A stretch of DNA of 64,000 nt from Chryseobacterium sp. G0186 (GTDB taxonomy: Bacteria > Bacteroidota > Bacteroidia > Flavobacteriales > Weeksellaceae), in the NCBI RefSeq assembly GCF_003815675.1, contig NZ_CP033918.1:1364001-1428000 (forward strand), written 5' to 3'. Of this stretch, positions 26,905 through 36,775 are shown piece after piece. The translations under genes and the position numbers were made by a program. Position 1 is the stretch's first letter; each line of letters starts with the position of its first letter. The notes under the pieces were generated by a model that searched no databases, had not been told where the DNA came from, and was given only the letters and a program-made list of their open reading frames with translations.

Positions 26905-27354
26905 ATGAAACATTTATTTTTTTATTTTTTTTTATGTGCTGTTTCTTTGTTTAAAGCACAAGAAACAAGCCCTCCTTCTATTGCAGCTTCAAGCTCTCCC
27001 ACGAAATCTATCATTATTGATGAAATTATAAAGGTGACGGATTTTGAAAAGTATTTTAATGAATATTGTAAACGAAAAATCAATCAAAAAGCTAAGGAGA
27101 ATTCATGGGATGAAAATAAAACGAACAAAACAATTCAAAGTGTAGATTTTAAATTTTACAGGCCCTCAATTTATAACGCTTTCACATTTGACACTGAAGA
27201 AAATTTAAAGGAAGTTCTTGAATTATTTAAAAAAGTAAATACAAATAGGCAGCATTCCATGTCAAAGCTTTTTCCTTTCGATGCGTTAATGCAATATAAT
27301 CTGGAAGGATATGTACAAATGGTTATCGATGGAAAATATATAGAAAAAAAGTAA
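26905..27354 (+). CDS. Secreted hypothetical protein
   Basis: The start at 26905 is chosen because it yields a clean signal peptide, MKHLFFYFFLCAVSLFKAQ, with cleavage after KAQ as is common in Flavobacteriia. A longer frame from 26854 adds 17 unlikely residues. The mature part is about 130 residues, with a Ser/Pro-rich beginning, then a mixed alpha/beta-like region. It contains YNAFTFDTEENLKEVLELF and ends LEGYVQMVIDGKYIEKK, slightly resembling the end of TonB-type energy-transfer folds, but no family is claimed. Its stop codon abuts an IS1182-type element. Confidence 0.65.
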   Translation: MKHLFFYFFLCAVSLFKAQETSPPSIAASSSPTKSIIIDEIIKVTDFEKYFNEYCKRKINQKAKENSWDENKTNKTIQSVDFKFYRPSIYNAFTFDTEENLKEVLELFKKVNTNRQHSMSKLFPFDALMQYNLEGYVQMVIDGKYIEKK

Positions 27355-29144
27355 GAGGCTGTCCAAAAAGGTCAGCCTCTTTTTTATGTTTTCAGGCTGC
27401 GTTATATTTATGCGGCAAATTTATACTTTTGGTTTTCTATATACTCAGTGAAAGAATGTCTAGTTTTTTTACCTTTAAGCGTACGTAGCCAATTTTTACG
27501 GGTAAGTTTTCTGTTTTTCGCTAATTTTCTAAAATTATGCGCCAATGCCATTAATCCAAATTCAATATTTACTTTTTCAAGTCCTTTTAGAGTAAATCTT
27601 GAAAATTTATTATTGCTTTTTAGTTGTCCGAATACAGCTTCTACTTCTATAGGCCGTTTACTTCTGTGGTAATGTCCTTTTTCAGATATCAGCCTTTGCC
27701 TGGCTTTCATTCTGTGATGGTTCAGATTATAATTCACTTCGATTAACCGATTATCCTGGCTTTGATGGCAGCTTTCTCTAAGAGGACAACCCTGACAGCT
27801 GAAAGCCTGATAATAATGTACCTGAGATTCATATCCGTTACTGCTGATTCTTTTGCCTTTACCGATAAAGTTCATTTGCTGTCCAAAGGGACATACATAG
27901 AAGTTATTTTCTTTATTATGATACAAGTTCTGTACAGCAAACGCATTGTTCTTCTCACTGCGTTTCTGTTCTTTATGAAAATTATTATATTTTACATACC
28001 CCTCTATAGCTTTTTCTGCCATCATTTCGTAATTCTCTTCACTTCCATATCCGGCATCTGCTACTACCTCTTTACTTTGTTTGTGGTACTGATTTTCAAA
28101 ACCGTTAAGATGATCCTTCAATGTAGTGGTATCTCCAGGAGTCTGATGAATGCTGTAATGTGTGATAAACTGGTTTTCAGTACTGATCTGTGCATTATAG
28201 GCTGGCTTAAGCTGTCCATTTTTCATATGGTCGTCTTTGAGCCGCATGAAGCAGGCATCGGGATCTGTCTTACTATAACTATTGCGGCCTGAGAGTATTT
28301 TTAACTGATCTTCATACTTCTGTAATCTGGGCAGGTCCTGATGCTGAAGCTTTTTGATAAGCTTCTTACCGGTTTTATTGTCCTGTGCCACATCGTGATT
28401 AAGCTCTGCTATTTTATCCTGAAGCTCTCTGCTGTCAATAGATTTTGGAAGGACCTTTTCATGGGATTCATAACGTTCTTCTTTGATTTGAGATTCAATT
28501 TCTTCAAGTACGGAATGAATTTGGGCTTCCAGTTTTAATTTATTCTTTTCTACAGATTTTTTCCATACAAAGCTGTATCGGTTGGCCGATGATTCTATTT
28601 TTGTCCCATCTATATATTGAACAGTTAAACTTACGTAACCCAAATGCTGCAAAACAACGGTAACATCTGCAAAAAGACGATGAATATGGTTTTTAAGCCG
28701 TTTGCTCCTAAAGTAATTGATGGTTCTGTAATCAGGCTTACTGTTCCCGGAAAGCCACATGAAATGAATATTTTCTCCAAGTGCCTTTTCTATTTTACGG
28801 CATGAATAAATATTGTTGAAATAGGCATAGAATAAAACTTTGATCATCATACGGGGGTGAAAGCTTGTCGTTCCACCGCCTTTATATTCACTCATTATAT
28901 GATCGATATTTAAGCTATCCACTAATTCATTGATAAGACGTACAGGATGATCAGAACCGATCTTATCAAAAATATCTTCAGGAAATAAGCTGGGAGTATT
29001 GGAGGGTAAAGATTTAAAACGTACTTTCATATCAATGTTTGTTTGGCTGCACCTTAAAGATAAATCTTAAAGGACAAACAACAAAAAAATCCCCGAAACT
29101 TTTTAAGTGACGGGGATATTTTTTGAGACTTTTTAGACAGCCTC
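27355..29144 (-). mobile_element. Complete IS1182-family insertion sequence (about 1.79 kb)
   Basis: The ends are inverted repeats: GAGGCTGTCCAAAAAG on the left and GAGGCTGTCTAAAAAG (reverse complement) on the right, 15 of 16 identical. The element holds one intact transposase gene. The flanks are not direct repeats but inverted ones: AAAAAAGTAA on the left and TTACTTTTTT on the right. This indicates insertion in the middle of a palindrome, probably a bidirectional terminator between two convergent genes. A terminator-like hairpin lies inside each end (GAGGCTG/CAGCCTC with T6; ATCCCCG/CGGGGAT with a T tract). Confidence 0.88.
27408..29030 (-). CDS. IS1182-family transposase
   Basis: The 540-residue DDE transposase is intact. 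The N terminus (FKSLPSNTPSLFPEDIFDKI, then HPRMMIKVLFYAYFNNIYSCRKIE) is the standard IS1182/InsH-type N-terminal domain. The catalytic acidic residues are visible as YIDGTKIES (D), VVADAGYGSEENYE (D) and EVEAVFGQLKSN (E). A zinc-like cysteine cluster (FSCQGCPLRESCH) lies between the second and third. Full length and an unbroken frame suggest it could still be active. Long antisense frames inside it are not considered genes. Confidence 0.95.
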   Translation of the reverse strand: MKVRFKSLPSNTPSLFPEDIFDKIGSDHPVRLINELVDSLNIDHIMSEYKGGGTTSFHPRMMIKVLFYAYFNNIYSCRKIEKALGENIHFMWLSGNSKPDYRTINYFRSKRLKNHIHRLFADVTVVLQHLGYVSLTVQYIDGTKIESSANRYSFVWKKSVEKNKLKLEAQIHSVLEEIESQIKEERYESHEKVLPKSIDSRELQDKIAELNHDVAQDNKTGKKLIKKLQHQDLPRLQKYEDQLKILSGRNSYSKTDPDACFMRLKDDHMKNGQLKPAYNAQISTENQFITHYSIHQTPGDTTTLKDHLNGFENQYHKQSKEVVADAGYGSEENYEMMAEKAIEGYVKYNNFHKEQKRSEKNNAFAVQNLYHNKENNFYVCPFGQQMNFIGKGKRISSNGYESQVHYYQAFSCQGCPLRESCHQSQDNRLIEVNYNLNHHRMKARQRLISEKGHYHRSKRPIEVEAVFGQLKSNNKFSRFTLKGLEKVNIEFGLMALAHNFRKLAKNRKLTRKNWLRTLKGKKTRHSFTEYIENQKYKFAA

Positions 29145-29152
29145 TTACTTTT

Positions 29153-29614
29153 TTATTTCAAATATTGCAAAATGTAATCATTTCTATTGGTCACGAATTC
29201 CTTTCCGTCATCGTTAATTCTGGATACCAGAACTCCCTGATTATGGGTATCCCAAACTTTAAATTTATATACTTTTTTACGGGTAAAAATATTTATAAAA
29301 TACTCTTTTCTTTTAATGGGATGATTAACCCAGCTGAACTTATCATATTTTAAACCTTCAAAAAACATTTTGTACTGTTCTTTATCTACCATAACATTGT
29401 TTATTGAAATTCCTGTCACATCAGAAAAATCCTCCCGATTATACGATTGATAATTTTTAATATCTGCAGTTACTTTCAGGCTATAAAAAAACAGCACTAT
29501 GATGTAAATCCCAATGGGAATATAAAATTTCACAGTCTTAAGTCTTAAAACAGCTATCAACAATACGGTTGCAATAAAACAAACGAATATAATTCCTATA
29601 TAAATACTTCCCAT
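29153..29614 (-). CDS. Small two-helix membrane protein, candidate immunity protein of the RHS operon
   Basis: This 153-residue protein has two hydrophobic helices (about 5-24 and 30-48) and then a soluble C-terminal domain of about 100 residues with no recognised family. It starts 4 bp after the stop of the RHS-core gene on the same strand, exactly where immunity genes of polymorphic toxins sit. A membrane location would suit protection from a toxin acting in the periplasm or at the membrane. This role is inferred from position only. The IS1182 element begins 8 bp beyond its stop codon. Confidence 0.6.
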   Translation of the reverse strand: MGSIYIGIIFVCFIATVLLIAVLRLKTVKFYIPIGIYIIVLFFYSLKVTADIKNYQSYNREDFSDVTGISINNVMVDKEQYKMFFEGLKYDKFSWVNHPIKRKEYFINIFTRKKVYKFKVWDTHNQGVLVSRINDDGKEFVTNRNDYILQYLK

Positions 29615-29618
29615 ATTA

Positions 29619-32600
29619 TTATCTTATTCTCCACATTAGCGATTTATCTGTATAAGAAGCACTTTGAGAAGCACTTGGAATACCAAGTTTTCCTCGGCCT
29701 ATACCAAAATAATTATACGTTGCTGCACTTCCCCAGTTGGCATTGATATTAGACCTTAATTGAGGCACCGGAATGCTGATCGAGTTATTTTTTTGCCATC
29801 CTGCAAAATCTGAAAAATGCATATAATTATCAAATGGGTTTGTATTCTGATAGATATTGAAATTGATGGATGTAGACCTTCCATCAGAATCTGTACCCAG
29901 TCCTGGGCCAGCGGATAAAAAGCCTCCACCTTCACCACTGTCTGTCATAACAAGACTTCCGGACACCGCACCGTATGTTTTGGGTAAATAAAGATTTTGC
30001 TCAAATGAAAAGGATAATTCAAATGCTCCCCAACGCAGATCTCCATCTCTTGGCATCAAAATTCCGGAAGTTGTGATATGACTTCGATCTCCCCAGGTAT
30101 TTTGATAACTGTCTTCCATGGCATTACTATAATCATTGAATGATTTTGCCTGCTCTTCAATAGCACGAGCGTGATTATAATCGACCCCTGCAGGACCATG
30201 TTCCGGAGCTGTAAATTCTTCTCCGTTTCTAATCCATGTTCTATTTGACGACAAAAGGACATATCCGTCTGTAGTAGGATATCCAAAGGTATTCGGAGCA
30301 TGGTAAATGGCATTACTCCCATACAATATACTGGTTTTAAAAGGATCCGTTGCCCTACTATCCCAGAATACACTTCCGTTAACCTCAACCCAGTCATAAG
30401 GAGTTCTTCCGTCAGGATCAATAAATCTAAGCGGATTATTAAAAGCATAGTTATAGGGACTTTGGCTCGTCATTTTTTCGGATTTCGGATCTATAGATCC
30501 CCATTTGCCCAAATCCGGCATATAAAACCTTGCGCCATAATCATACATTCCCGACTCCTGCAATTCCTTGCCATTGTACTTATAACTATATAATGCTCCA
30601 AAATTAGCAAGACCAAACATTCCTGAAATATGGTTTAATCCAAATGGATAATAATTGTTTGTATCTGTAACTTCAAGAACACCTGTGCTGCCCTTTGCAA
30701 AACTTACCCTGGCATTGCCTAAATGATCTTTATACTGGTAAATATAACGATTTTCTGTAAAGCTATAAAAACCTTCTGCAGTGGGTACAAACTCAAGCGT
30801 CCATCTAGGTGTTCCCCCCAGATCAGGAAAAATTTTCCCAAGACTTCCATACGCTTGCTCTTCAAAAGCAGATTCTGTACGACAGGTTATACATATTCCT
30901 CCTCCTTCTCGATATGAATATTGGAAGCCATCCAAATAATCAGTTGTCGTATAGCTCGTCAAACCTCTCACTGGTCTGCTTGAATAGACCTTTCTCAATT
31001 TCGTTCCATCTGCACGATAAAGGTAATCTAAGCCTATATACATAGTAAGTCCAAAACTTTTGTTTTCAATTGAATAAGAATTGGGTAAATTAAGATAATT
31101 ATAAGCAAGAGTATTTATTCCTTTATCCAACATATTAACCATATTTCCATTTGTGTCATAACCAATCATATTATTACCTCCCTCATATCCTGTATCATTC
31201 ATTGCAGATTCTATCACCTGATTTAAACGATTTCCCGTATACTTATATTCAAGATTATCCACCAATGCAGAGGTTTGACCTGATACTGGGGTAGCTGTTC
31301 TTTGCAGGGTCTTAATGTTTCCATTCAGATCATAGGTAAGGTACTCATCAAAATTACCATTGGCAGGATTAGTAACATTAGGTTCTGAGTAGAAGCCGTT
31401 TTTTAACCTGTTTAGTCTATCATATGCATAGTTATATCTTTTCAATAAATTTTCCGAACCATTATTCCAGTTTACCTCTGCAACATTACCATTAAATCTC
31501 CCAGGGGCAATATTTGAAGATATCGGATTGTTGTATCTGAGTTCATATCCGAATAATTTCCCATTAAGATTGGCAGGATCATTAATTTTGGTCATCCAGC
31601 CCCGGATGTTATATTGATAATCGATACTTTGTAAAAAACCGCCTCCATTGAGTGAAGCATCGCCTCCAACCTTTTTATTACTTAACTGCGAAAGTTCATT
31701 ATACGTGTTCTGTGCTAATGTCTCAACAGGATTGCCGTCAATCTGATGGGTGTGTTTCAATAATCTGTTCTGGAAATCATAAGTGAAATTCTCTGTAATA
31801 ATCTTTTCTGGATCGGTGGTTAATCTTTTATGCTTGGTAATCTTCTTTTTGACAATACCAGAAAAATCCAGTTCAGATTCTACTCTTGTAAAACCTCCCA
31901 AAAAATTTACGGAATGGTTTGCTATAACCTTTCCCTTAAAATCATAATAGGTATAACTTCTGGTCCAGTTGTCATCTTCAATATTTTTAGTAAAAGAAGC
32001 TGTGAGAAGATTCTTGGTCTTGAACTGTGCTGTATTCAAATCACTTAATACATTTTGGCCCATAATGGAAGATACGGGATCAGGCTTTAGTTGCGGATAA
32101 GTATCATAATAGTTCACACTTAATATTTTTGATAAAGATGTCGGGTATGCCGTATTACTATATTCTAAAACCATTCCACTTAGTGACAGACTGCCACCTC
32201 TGGATTCAAAATCGACAGCTTGTCCATCTACATAATTTTGAATGTCTTTTCGGCTCGTTCCATCTCTTGAAATACCGGTATATGTAATTCTTCCATACTT
32301 GTCATATTTAGTGAAAACCCATGCTTCATTTTCAATAAACCCGGGAATTCCATTTTTCAAATTGGCATCTCTATAAAGAACAATTTTACCACTTTTATTA
32401 TAGACCATCTGTTCCCATCCTTTCCCAGGAAGCTTTTTCTCTACCAATCTGCTTCTTTCATCAAATTTGTACTGATAACATAAATCGTTAAGTGTTTGCT
32501 CATTCAGCAATAAATTATCTGCTAAAGGAGGAATAATAAATGCAAGCTGATCATAATTATTATACACATAATATGTATCTGCATAGACAGTATCGCTGAT

Positions 32601-33254
32601 CACCTTCCTAACTAACAAGGTTTTACCTTGAGAATTTGTAAATTCAATAATTTTGTTACCATCTTCATCAATGATTGTGTTTTTGTGCAGTAGATTTTCT
32701 GCATATGTGCCTGACAAAGAGATATCAGACTTAAATGTTGAATAGTTGAAAGTCGCTGTATACCTTTTTACCTCACCGTTGATATTGGTATCATATTCAT
32801 ATTTGATTGGTTTTGTAGTCCAATCATTTCCCACGTTTATTTTTTCTTTGATTCTGTCTAAGGGAGAATTTTCTAATATTTTTTCAGAATAAAATTTCTC
32901 ACTACCGTAGATATTCGGATTCGCACCATTCATTAACGGATCTGTAAAGAACTCTCCGTTTTGTGTGGTATTTTGTGGTATCGGAAGATAATTAATGGCC
33001 TGTCTGCCAAAATCATCAAATACTGCGTGATTTACAATATCATTACCTAGGGGAGATGCTTTTACATTAACTGATTGTTTTACTCTTCCTAAACCATCAT
33101 AATACTCCACAATCTGAATCTGCTTCGCAGTAGAGCTTGTAGTCGTTACGGGTTCAAGATACGTTTTAGTCTGCAAGTAGTTCTCAGTATTGGTTTGCCC
33201 ATACAATACTCCCGTCGCAAATAAGATTCCGACTGGTATAATTATTTTTTTCAT
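29619..33254 (-). CDS. RHS repeat protein (DUF6443 N-terminal, RHS core, unrecognised C-terminal domain)
   Basis: This 1211-residue protein has a signal peptide (KKIIIPVGILFATGVLYGQ), a DUF6443-like region (YLEPVTTTSSTAKQIQIVEYYDGLGR) and many YD/RHS-type repeats (YDYDGLGR-like, YDLNGNI, YDRLNRL). The RHS-associated core (YKDHLGNARVSF, YPFGLNH, YNGKELQESGMYDYGARFY, WGSIDPKSE) ends at DPDG (946-949). The 262-residue tail after this boundary is Gly/Ser/Asn-rich, with repeated aromatic residues, and matches no toxin fold I recognise. RHS shells enclose variable C-terminal effectors, so this tail is a candidate toxin. No T9SS sorting domain is seen. It is third in a four-gene operon. Confidence 0.88.
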   Translation of the reverse strand: MKKIIIPVGILFATGVLYGQTNTENYLQTKTYLEPVTTTSSTAKQIQIVEYYDGLGRVKQSVNVKASPLGNDIVNHAVFDDFGRQAINYLPIPQNTTQNGEFFTDPLMNGANPNIYGSEKFYSEKILENSPLDRIKEKINVGNDWTTKPIKYEYDTNINGEVKRYTATFNYSTFKSDISLSGTYAENLLHKNTIIDEDGNKIIEFTNSQGKTLLVRKVISDTVYADTYYVYNNYDQLAFIIPPLADNLLLNEQTLNDLCYQYKFDERSRLVEKKLPGKGWEQMVYNKSGKIVLYRDANLKNGIPGFIENEAWVFTKYDKYGRITYTGISRDGTSRKDIQNYVDGQAVDFESRGGSLSLSGMVLEYSNTAYPTSLSKILSVNYYDTYPQLKPDPVSSIMGQNVLSDLNTAQFKTKNLLTASFTKNIEDDNWTRSYTYYDFKGKVIANHSVNFLGGFTRVESELDFSGIVKKKITKHKRLTTDPEKIITENFTYDFQNRLLKHTHQIDGNPVETLAQNTYNELSQLSNKKVGGDASLNGGGFLQSIDYQYNIRGWMTKINDPANLNGKLFGYELRYNNPISSNIAPGRFNGNVAEVNWNNGSENLLKRYNYAYDRLNRLKNGFYSEPNVTNPANGNFDEYLTYDLNGNIKTLQRTATPVSGQTSALVDNLEYKYTGNRLNQVIESAMNDTGYEGGNNMIGYDTNGNMVNMLDKGINTLAYNYLNLPNSYSIENKSFGLTMYIGLDYLYRADGTKLRKVYSSRPVRGLTSYTTTDYLDGFQYSYREGGGICITCRTESAFEEQAYGSLGKIFPDLGGTPRWTLEFVPTAEGFYSFTENRYIYQYKDHLGNARVSFAKGSTGVLEVTDTNNYYPFGLNHISGMFGLANFGALYSYKYNGKELQESGMYDYGARFYMPDLGKWGSIDPKSEKMTSQSPYNYAFNNPLRFIDPDGRTPYDWVEVNGSVFWDSRATDPFKTSILYGSNAIYHAPNTFGYPTTDGYVLLSSNRTWIRNGEEFTAPEHGPAGVDYNHARAIEEQAKSFNDYSNAMEDSYQNTWGDRSHITTSGILMPRDGDLRWGAFELSFSFEQNLYLPKTYGAVSGSLVMTDSGEGGGFLSAGPGLGTDSDGRSTSINFNIYQNTNPFDNYMHFSDFAGWQKNNSISIPVPQLRSNINANWGSAATYNYFGIGRGKLGIPSASQSASYTDKSLMWRIR

Positions 33255-33260
33255 TTCTTA

Positions 33261-36200
33261 TTAGTTTTTATCGTATTCAAAAGTGAGAGATATAGGTCCT
33301 GAAGATGCACCTCCTGTAGATCTCAAAGTAACCTCCCCTGTTGGTGCAATTGAAATAGACCATGAACTTCCTGAAGATGTTGCGGATATACTTTTATAAG
33401 ATGAGGGTCTGCATAAAGGGCCTAAAGTCCCAATAAATACACCGTTAGACCAATTCGGCGCAGCGCCACCGCTTGAGTTTGTTAATGGTAGGCTTAAAAA
33501 AGCTCTAAAGTGGTTGGTCGATAGCTCTTGAAATGAGGAGTAGTAAATATCTGCAAGATAAGTGGGTGTAATGTTGCAGACATATGCTGTACAAACCCCA
33601 TTCATATCAGCATAGCTCTGTCCATTTGACATTAAATCGTTTTCCGCCTGCTGATCGGCATCCTCCTGGCTAATCAGGGAGGTATATTTCCCTGCTGTTA
33701 CCGCATACGTAGCTGTTCCAGCTGTGGTACCCGGACCACAGTTCATTCTAGTAAAGGTTTTACTTTTTTCTGCACTGGAAAATACAATTGGAATATAATT
33801 ATACTTATACTCTTTAAGAATATTACCATTGATATCCTTCACTTTTTCCAGCCTGTTAGAACTGTCGTAATAATAATTTTCCCTAATACCTGACGGCGGG
33901 GTAATTGTTGATATACCAACCGAAGGTTTATAAGTATAAGTCGTTATTTGATAATCAGAAAGTTGAGGGTCACTACTCAGAAGATTAAGCTTCGCAATGA
34001 GTGTACTTTCATCTCCGTTATTTGAAGCTGTAATCGCAGGTTCAACACTTGGAATATCCTTGATATCATCATATCTGGCCCCTTTCACAACAGCTATTGC
34101 ATAAGCATTATTATAGCCATTAATGTACGAGGTATATTGCCCGTTTTGATCTTGTGTTTCTGCAACTGTATTATAATAATTGAGTTTAGTTACTTTATCA
34201 CTAACGACCGGAAAATTTGTTCCGTCAATACCTGTCAGGGAATGTGTTTTAATGATGGGATAAGTCACCACATCTGCACAACCTGAAGGCATTCCAAAAA
34301 AATCTCTGTAGCATTCCAACCTTTTAGACCCTATCATTTCATACACATTTTTTTCTGAGGAAATGATCAATCCATCCTTTTTTTTAGTGGTTAGTGCCAG
34401 AGGGTTTATGCTATTATTTCCCAGAAATGCTGAGCCTATAAAGTCGTTAATTTCATGGGCATATTGGTAGCTGGTTTCGTATTCATTGATGCCATCGCTT
34501 TCCGTCTTTTTATTGAGAAGATTTTTGTTATTATAAAGAAGATTTGTTACCCTCTTAACTTCCTTCCCATTATAAAGTATTACATCAGTTTGCTTTTTTA
34601 GGGGCATGTTGATCTGCCGTATTGTATATACTCCCCCTTCACCCCTTCTTGCAAAAAGGAACTTATCTTCAGAGACGTTAATATCATAATCGAAAAACGA
34701 TTCGCTGACTTTTTGTCCTGTATTGCTAAAGTTTCCAACATAGAGTAATTTTCCGTTAACCAGATTAAAATGATCTCTTGAATTTAGATAAGGATAGCCT
34801 CCAGTTTGTTTATTATAGAAAAAAGTATTTCCACTGTTATTACCGGATGAACCTGATCTGGTCACTGTATACCCTGTTAACAGGTCCGATTTATAAATTG
34901 AATTTCCCAAAGGAATAGGTCCAGTAGCGGGTATATCTTTAAATACGTTATATTTATATACTGTAGAATCTTTTACTATATTATTTTTTGATTTTGTAAT
35001 TTCAGTAACAAATTCATAATATACATCGGATGCTAAAGGGTCAATTTTACGACCATTCGACTCCGTACTGGTATTAAAATAAGCGTGTCCTACACCCTTA
35101 TTTCCATACTTAAATTCTTTACTATACTCCTGATCCCTTGTTTTGGTAATAATTTTTTGAATTCTGACTCCAGCTCCTGTTGTACGTGAAGAAGGTCCTT
35201 GATTCCCTTTTTGATAGTAGTTAGGTTCATAATAAAAACTCTGCAATGCATCATTAGTCTCGATACTTTTTAAATTCCCAATAATAGTGTCATCAAAAAA
35301 AGGATCTGAAGCGCTGCCTGGAGAACCATAGAACTTTGTATATCCATACCCGTCTTGTGCTCCGCCTATTTTTATCGGTATTTTATTGACATCTCCATAA
35401 TACTTAAACCTATAATATTTTTCATTTTTGTTTTCTTTATTCTTGAATAAAACATTATCAAGGTGCATCCTTTTGTATATAGCATCATCTTTGTTTGGAT
35501 CAGCTCCGGCGGACTGTGAATAAAAATAATTTAATTTAACTGTACTTAATAAATTAAAATTGCTTAAATCATTAACCGCTAAAGAAACAGGGATCGTCCA
35601 GGTAATATCTGTATTTTTAAGTTTATTAACATCATAAATTTCTATTGACTCAATTTCCGGCAGATTACTTACGTATCCATTATTAAGTACATCTTGTCTT
35701 AATTTTGGCATTTTAAATAATATTGCTGTACTATTTGTATAAATGAGGTTAAGCATCGGCATCGTATACTTTGTTAAAGATACTCCACTCTTTTTTATAC
35801 TCCAGCCTAAAACATTATGAACCCCATAATTAAAGTTAATTTCTTCCCCGAACTGATTGACAATTTTACTTAGATACCATGCTGTAGATACCTGCTCATT
35901 CAATAAATTCTGTTGGGTTATTGTTAGTGGATCACAAGATGAAAGTCTTTCGGGAGCGAATTTAAAAGGAGTGTTTTTCGGTATACTAACATAATCTTGG
36001 TTTGAAGTACCATCCGTAGTAGCCTCATAATTGCTAAAGTAAAACGTTATTCCGTCAGCATTTTTAATGGTGAATCCACTAAAGTGATTACCCGTTTGAC
36101 TATAGGTGATAATATAGTTGCTATAATCTCCCGATTTTATTTTTACTTTTTTATCTAAATCAAAATAAAACTCAAAGAATTCACCATTAGGAAGACTTAC

Positions 36201-36773
36201 CTTAAAAATATCCGGCTCAGTGTCAATATCTAGCATAGAATCATCATATGGAGCAGGATAGCCAATGGAAATAGTTCCTGAAGCATACCATCGCTGTAAA
36301 GGGAAAGTATGTATATTATTGACAGCATTTTGTGTATTTGATTTTAAAGCTGACAAATTATAAAAAAGCCCCTGATTATCTTTAATATTAACGTTATAAC
36401 ACTTGTCGTAGCAAATGTAATTTCCATTTCCATCTGGCGGACAATGGGTATTTATAACATAATGCCCTGTTGTTTTAACTTCATCTCCACCATCTCTCAC
36501 TTCTCTCACAATTAATCCTAAACCTGAAAAATTCCAATTAAGGCCTACAACACCAGCATCAGCATTTACCAATACTCCTTTTGTATTATAAGTTAATCCT
36601 AAGTTCAGTTTATACCCGTCAATGGATACATCTTTAATAGGAACCCGGACATTTGCAGTTCCTTCGCTTAAATTTTCAGTGGTCATTTTTTGCATCAAAT
36701 TCTCACTAAAAGAACTTTGTGAAAATAGTATACATGATATGCATATAAACAATAATAATATTATTTTTTTCAT
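33261..36773 (-). CDS. Large secreted SpvB/RHS-shell-like protein with DUF5977-type segment
   Basis: This 1170-residue protein has a signal peptide (KKIILLLFICISCILFSQ). The N-terminal part (VRVPIKDVSIDGYKLNLGLT, GVLVNADAGVVGLNWNF) is typical of the Bacteroidota proteins related to SpvB/TcdB-like toxin shells. The middle contains RHS-like strands (YYDSSNRLEKVKDINGNILKEY). Near residues 1025-1085 a segment with CGPGTTAGTATYAVTAGKY and DADQQAENDLMSNGQ resembles DUF5977. The gap to the RHS-core gene is 6 bp and to the upstream T9SS protein 2 bp. It probably forms a shell or partner with the RHS protein. Function beyond this is not known. Confidence 0.8.
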   Translation of the reverse strand: MKKIILLLFICISCILFSQSSFSENLMQKMTTENLSEGTANVRVPIKDVSIDGYKLNLGLTYNTKGVLVNADAGVVGLNWNFSGLGLIVREVRDGGDEVKTTGHYVINTHCPPDGNGNYICYDKCYNVNIKDNQGLFYNLSALKSNTQNAVNNIHTFPLQRWYASGTISIGYPAPYDDSMLDIDTEPDIFKVSLPNGEFFEFYFDLDKKVKIKSGDYSNYIITYSQTGNHFSGFTIKNADGITFYFSNYEATTDGTSNQDYVSIPKNTPFKFAPERLSSCDPLTITQQNLLNEQVSTAWYLSKIVNQFGEEINFNYGVHNVLGWSIKKSGVSLTKYTMPMLNLIYTNSTAILFKMPKLRQDVLNNGYVSNLPEIESIEIYDVNKLKNTDITWTIPVSLAVNDLSNFNLLSTVKLNYFYSQSAGADPNKDDAIYKRMHLDNVLFKNKENKNEKYYRFKYYGDVNKIPIKIGGAQDGYGYTKFYGSPGSASDPFFDDTIIGNLKSIETNDALQSFYYEPNYYQKGNQGPSSRTTGAGVRIQKIITKTRDQEYSKEFKYGNKGVGHAYFNTSTESNGRKIDPLASDVYYEFVTEITKSKNNIVKDSTVYKYNVFKDIPATGPIPLGNSIYKSDLLTGYTVTRSGSSGNNSGNTFFYNKQTGGYPYLNSRDHFNLVNGKLLYVGNFSNTGQKVSESFFDYDINVSEDKFLFARRGEGGVYTIRQINMPLKKQTDVILYNGKEVKRVTNLLYNNKNLLNKKTESDGINEYETSYQYAHEINDFIGSAFLGNNSINPLALTTKKKDGLIISSEKNVYEMIGSKRLECYRDFFGMPSGCADVVTYPIIKTHSLTGIDGTNFPVVSDKVTKLNYYNTVAETQDQNGQYTSYINGYNNAYAIAVVKGARYDDIKDIPSVEPAITASNNGDESTLIAKLNLLSSDPQLSDYQITTYTYKPSVGISTITPPSGIRENYYYDSSNRLEKVKDINGNILKEYKYNYIPIVFSSAEKSKTFTRMNCGPGTTAGTATYAVTAGKYTSLISQEDADQQAENDLMSNGQSYADMNGVCTAYVCNITPTYLADIYYSSFQELSTNHFRAFLSLPLTNSSGGAAPNWSNGVFIGTLGPLCRPSSYKSISATSSGSSWSISIAPTGEVTLRSTGGASSGPISLTFEYDKN

Positions 36774-36775
36774 GG

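Noticed and set aside
27762..28292. Plus-strand 176-residue open frame inside the transposase gene
   Set aside because: It lies wholly antisense to an intact transposase with all catalytic motifs. Its translation is hydrophobic and low in complexity, without any family feature.
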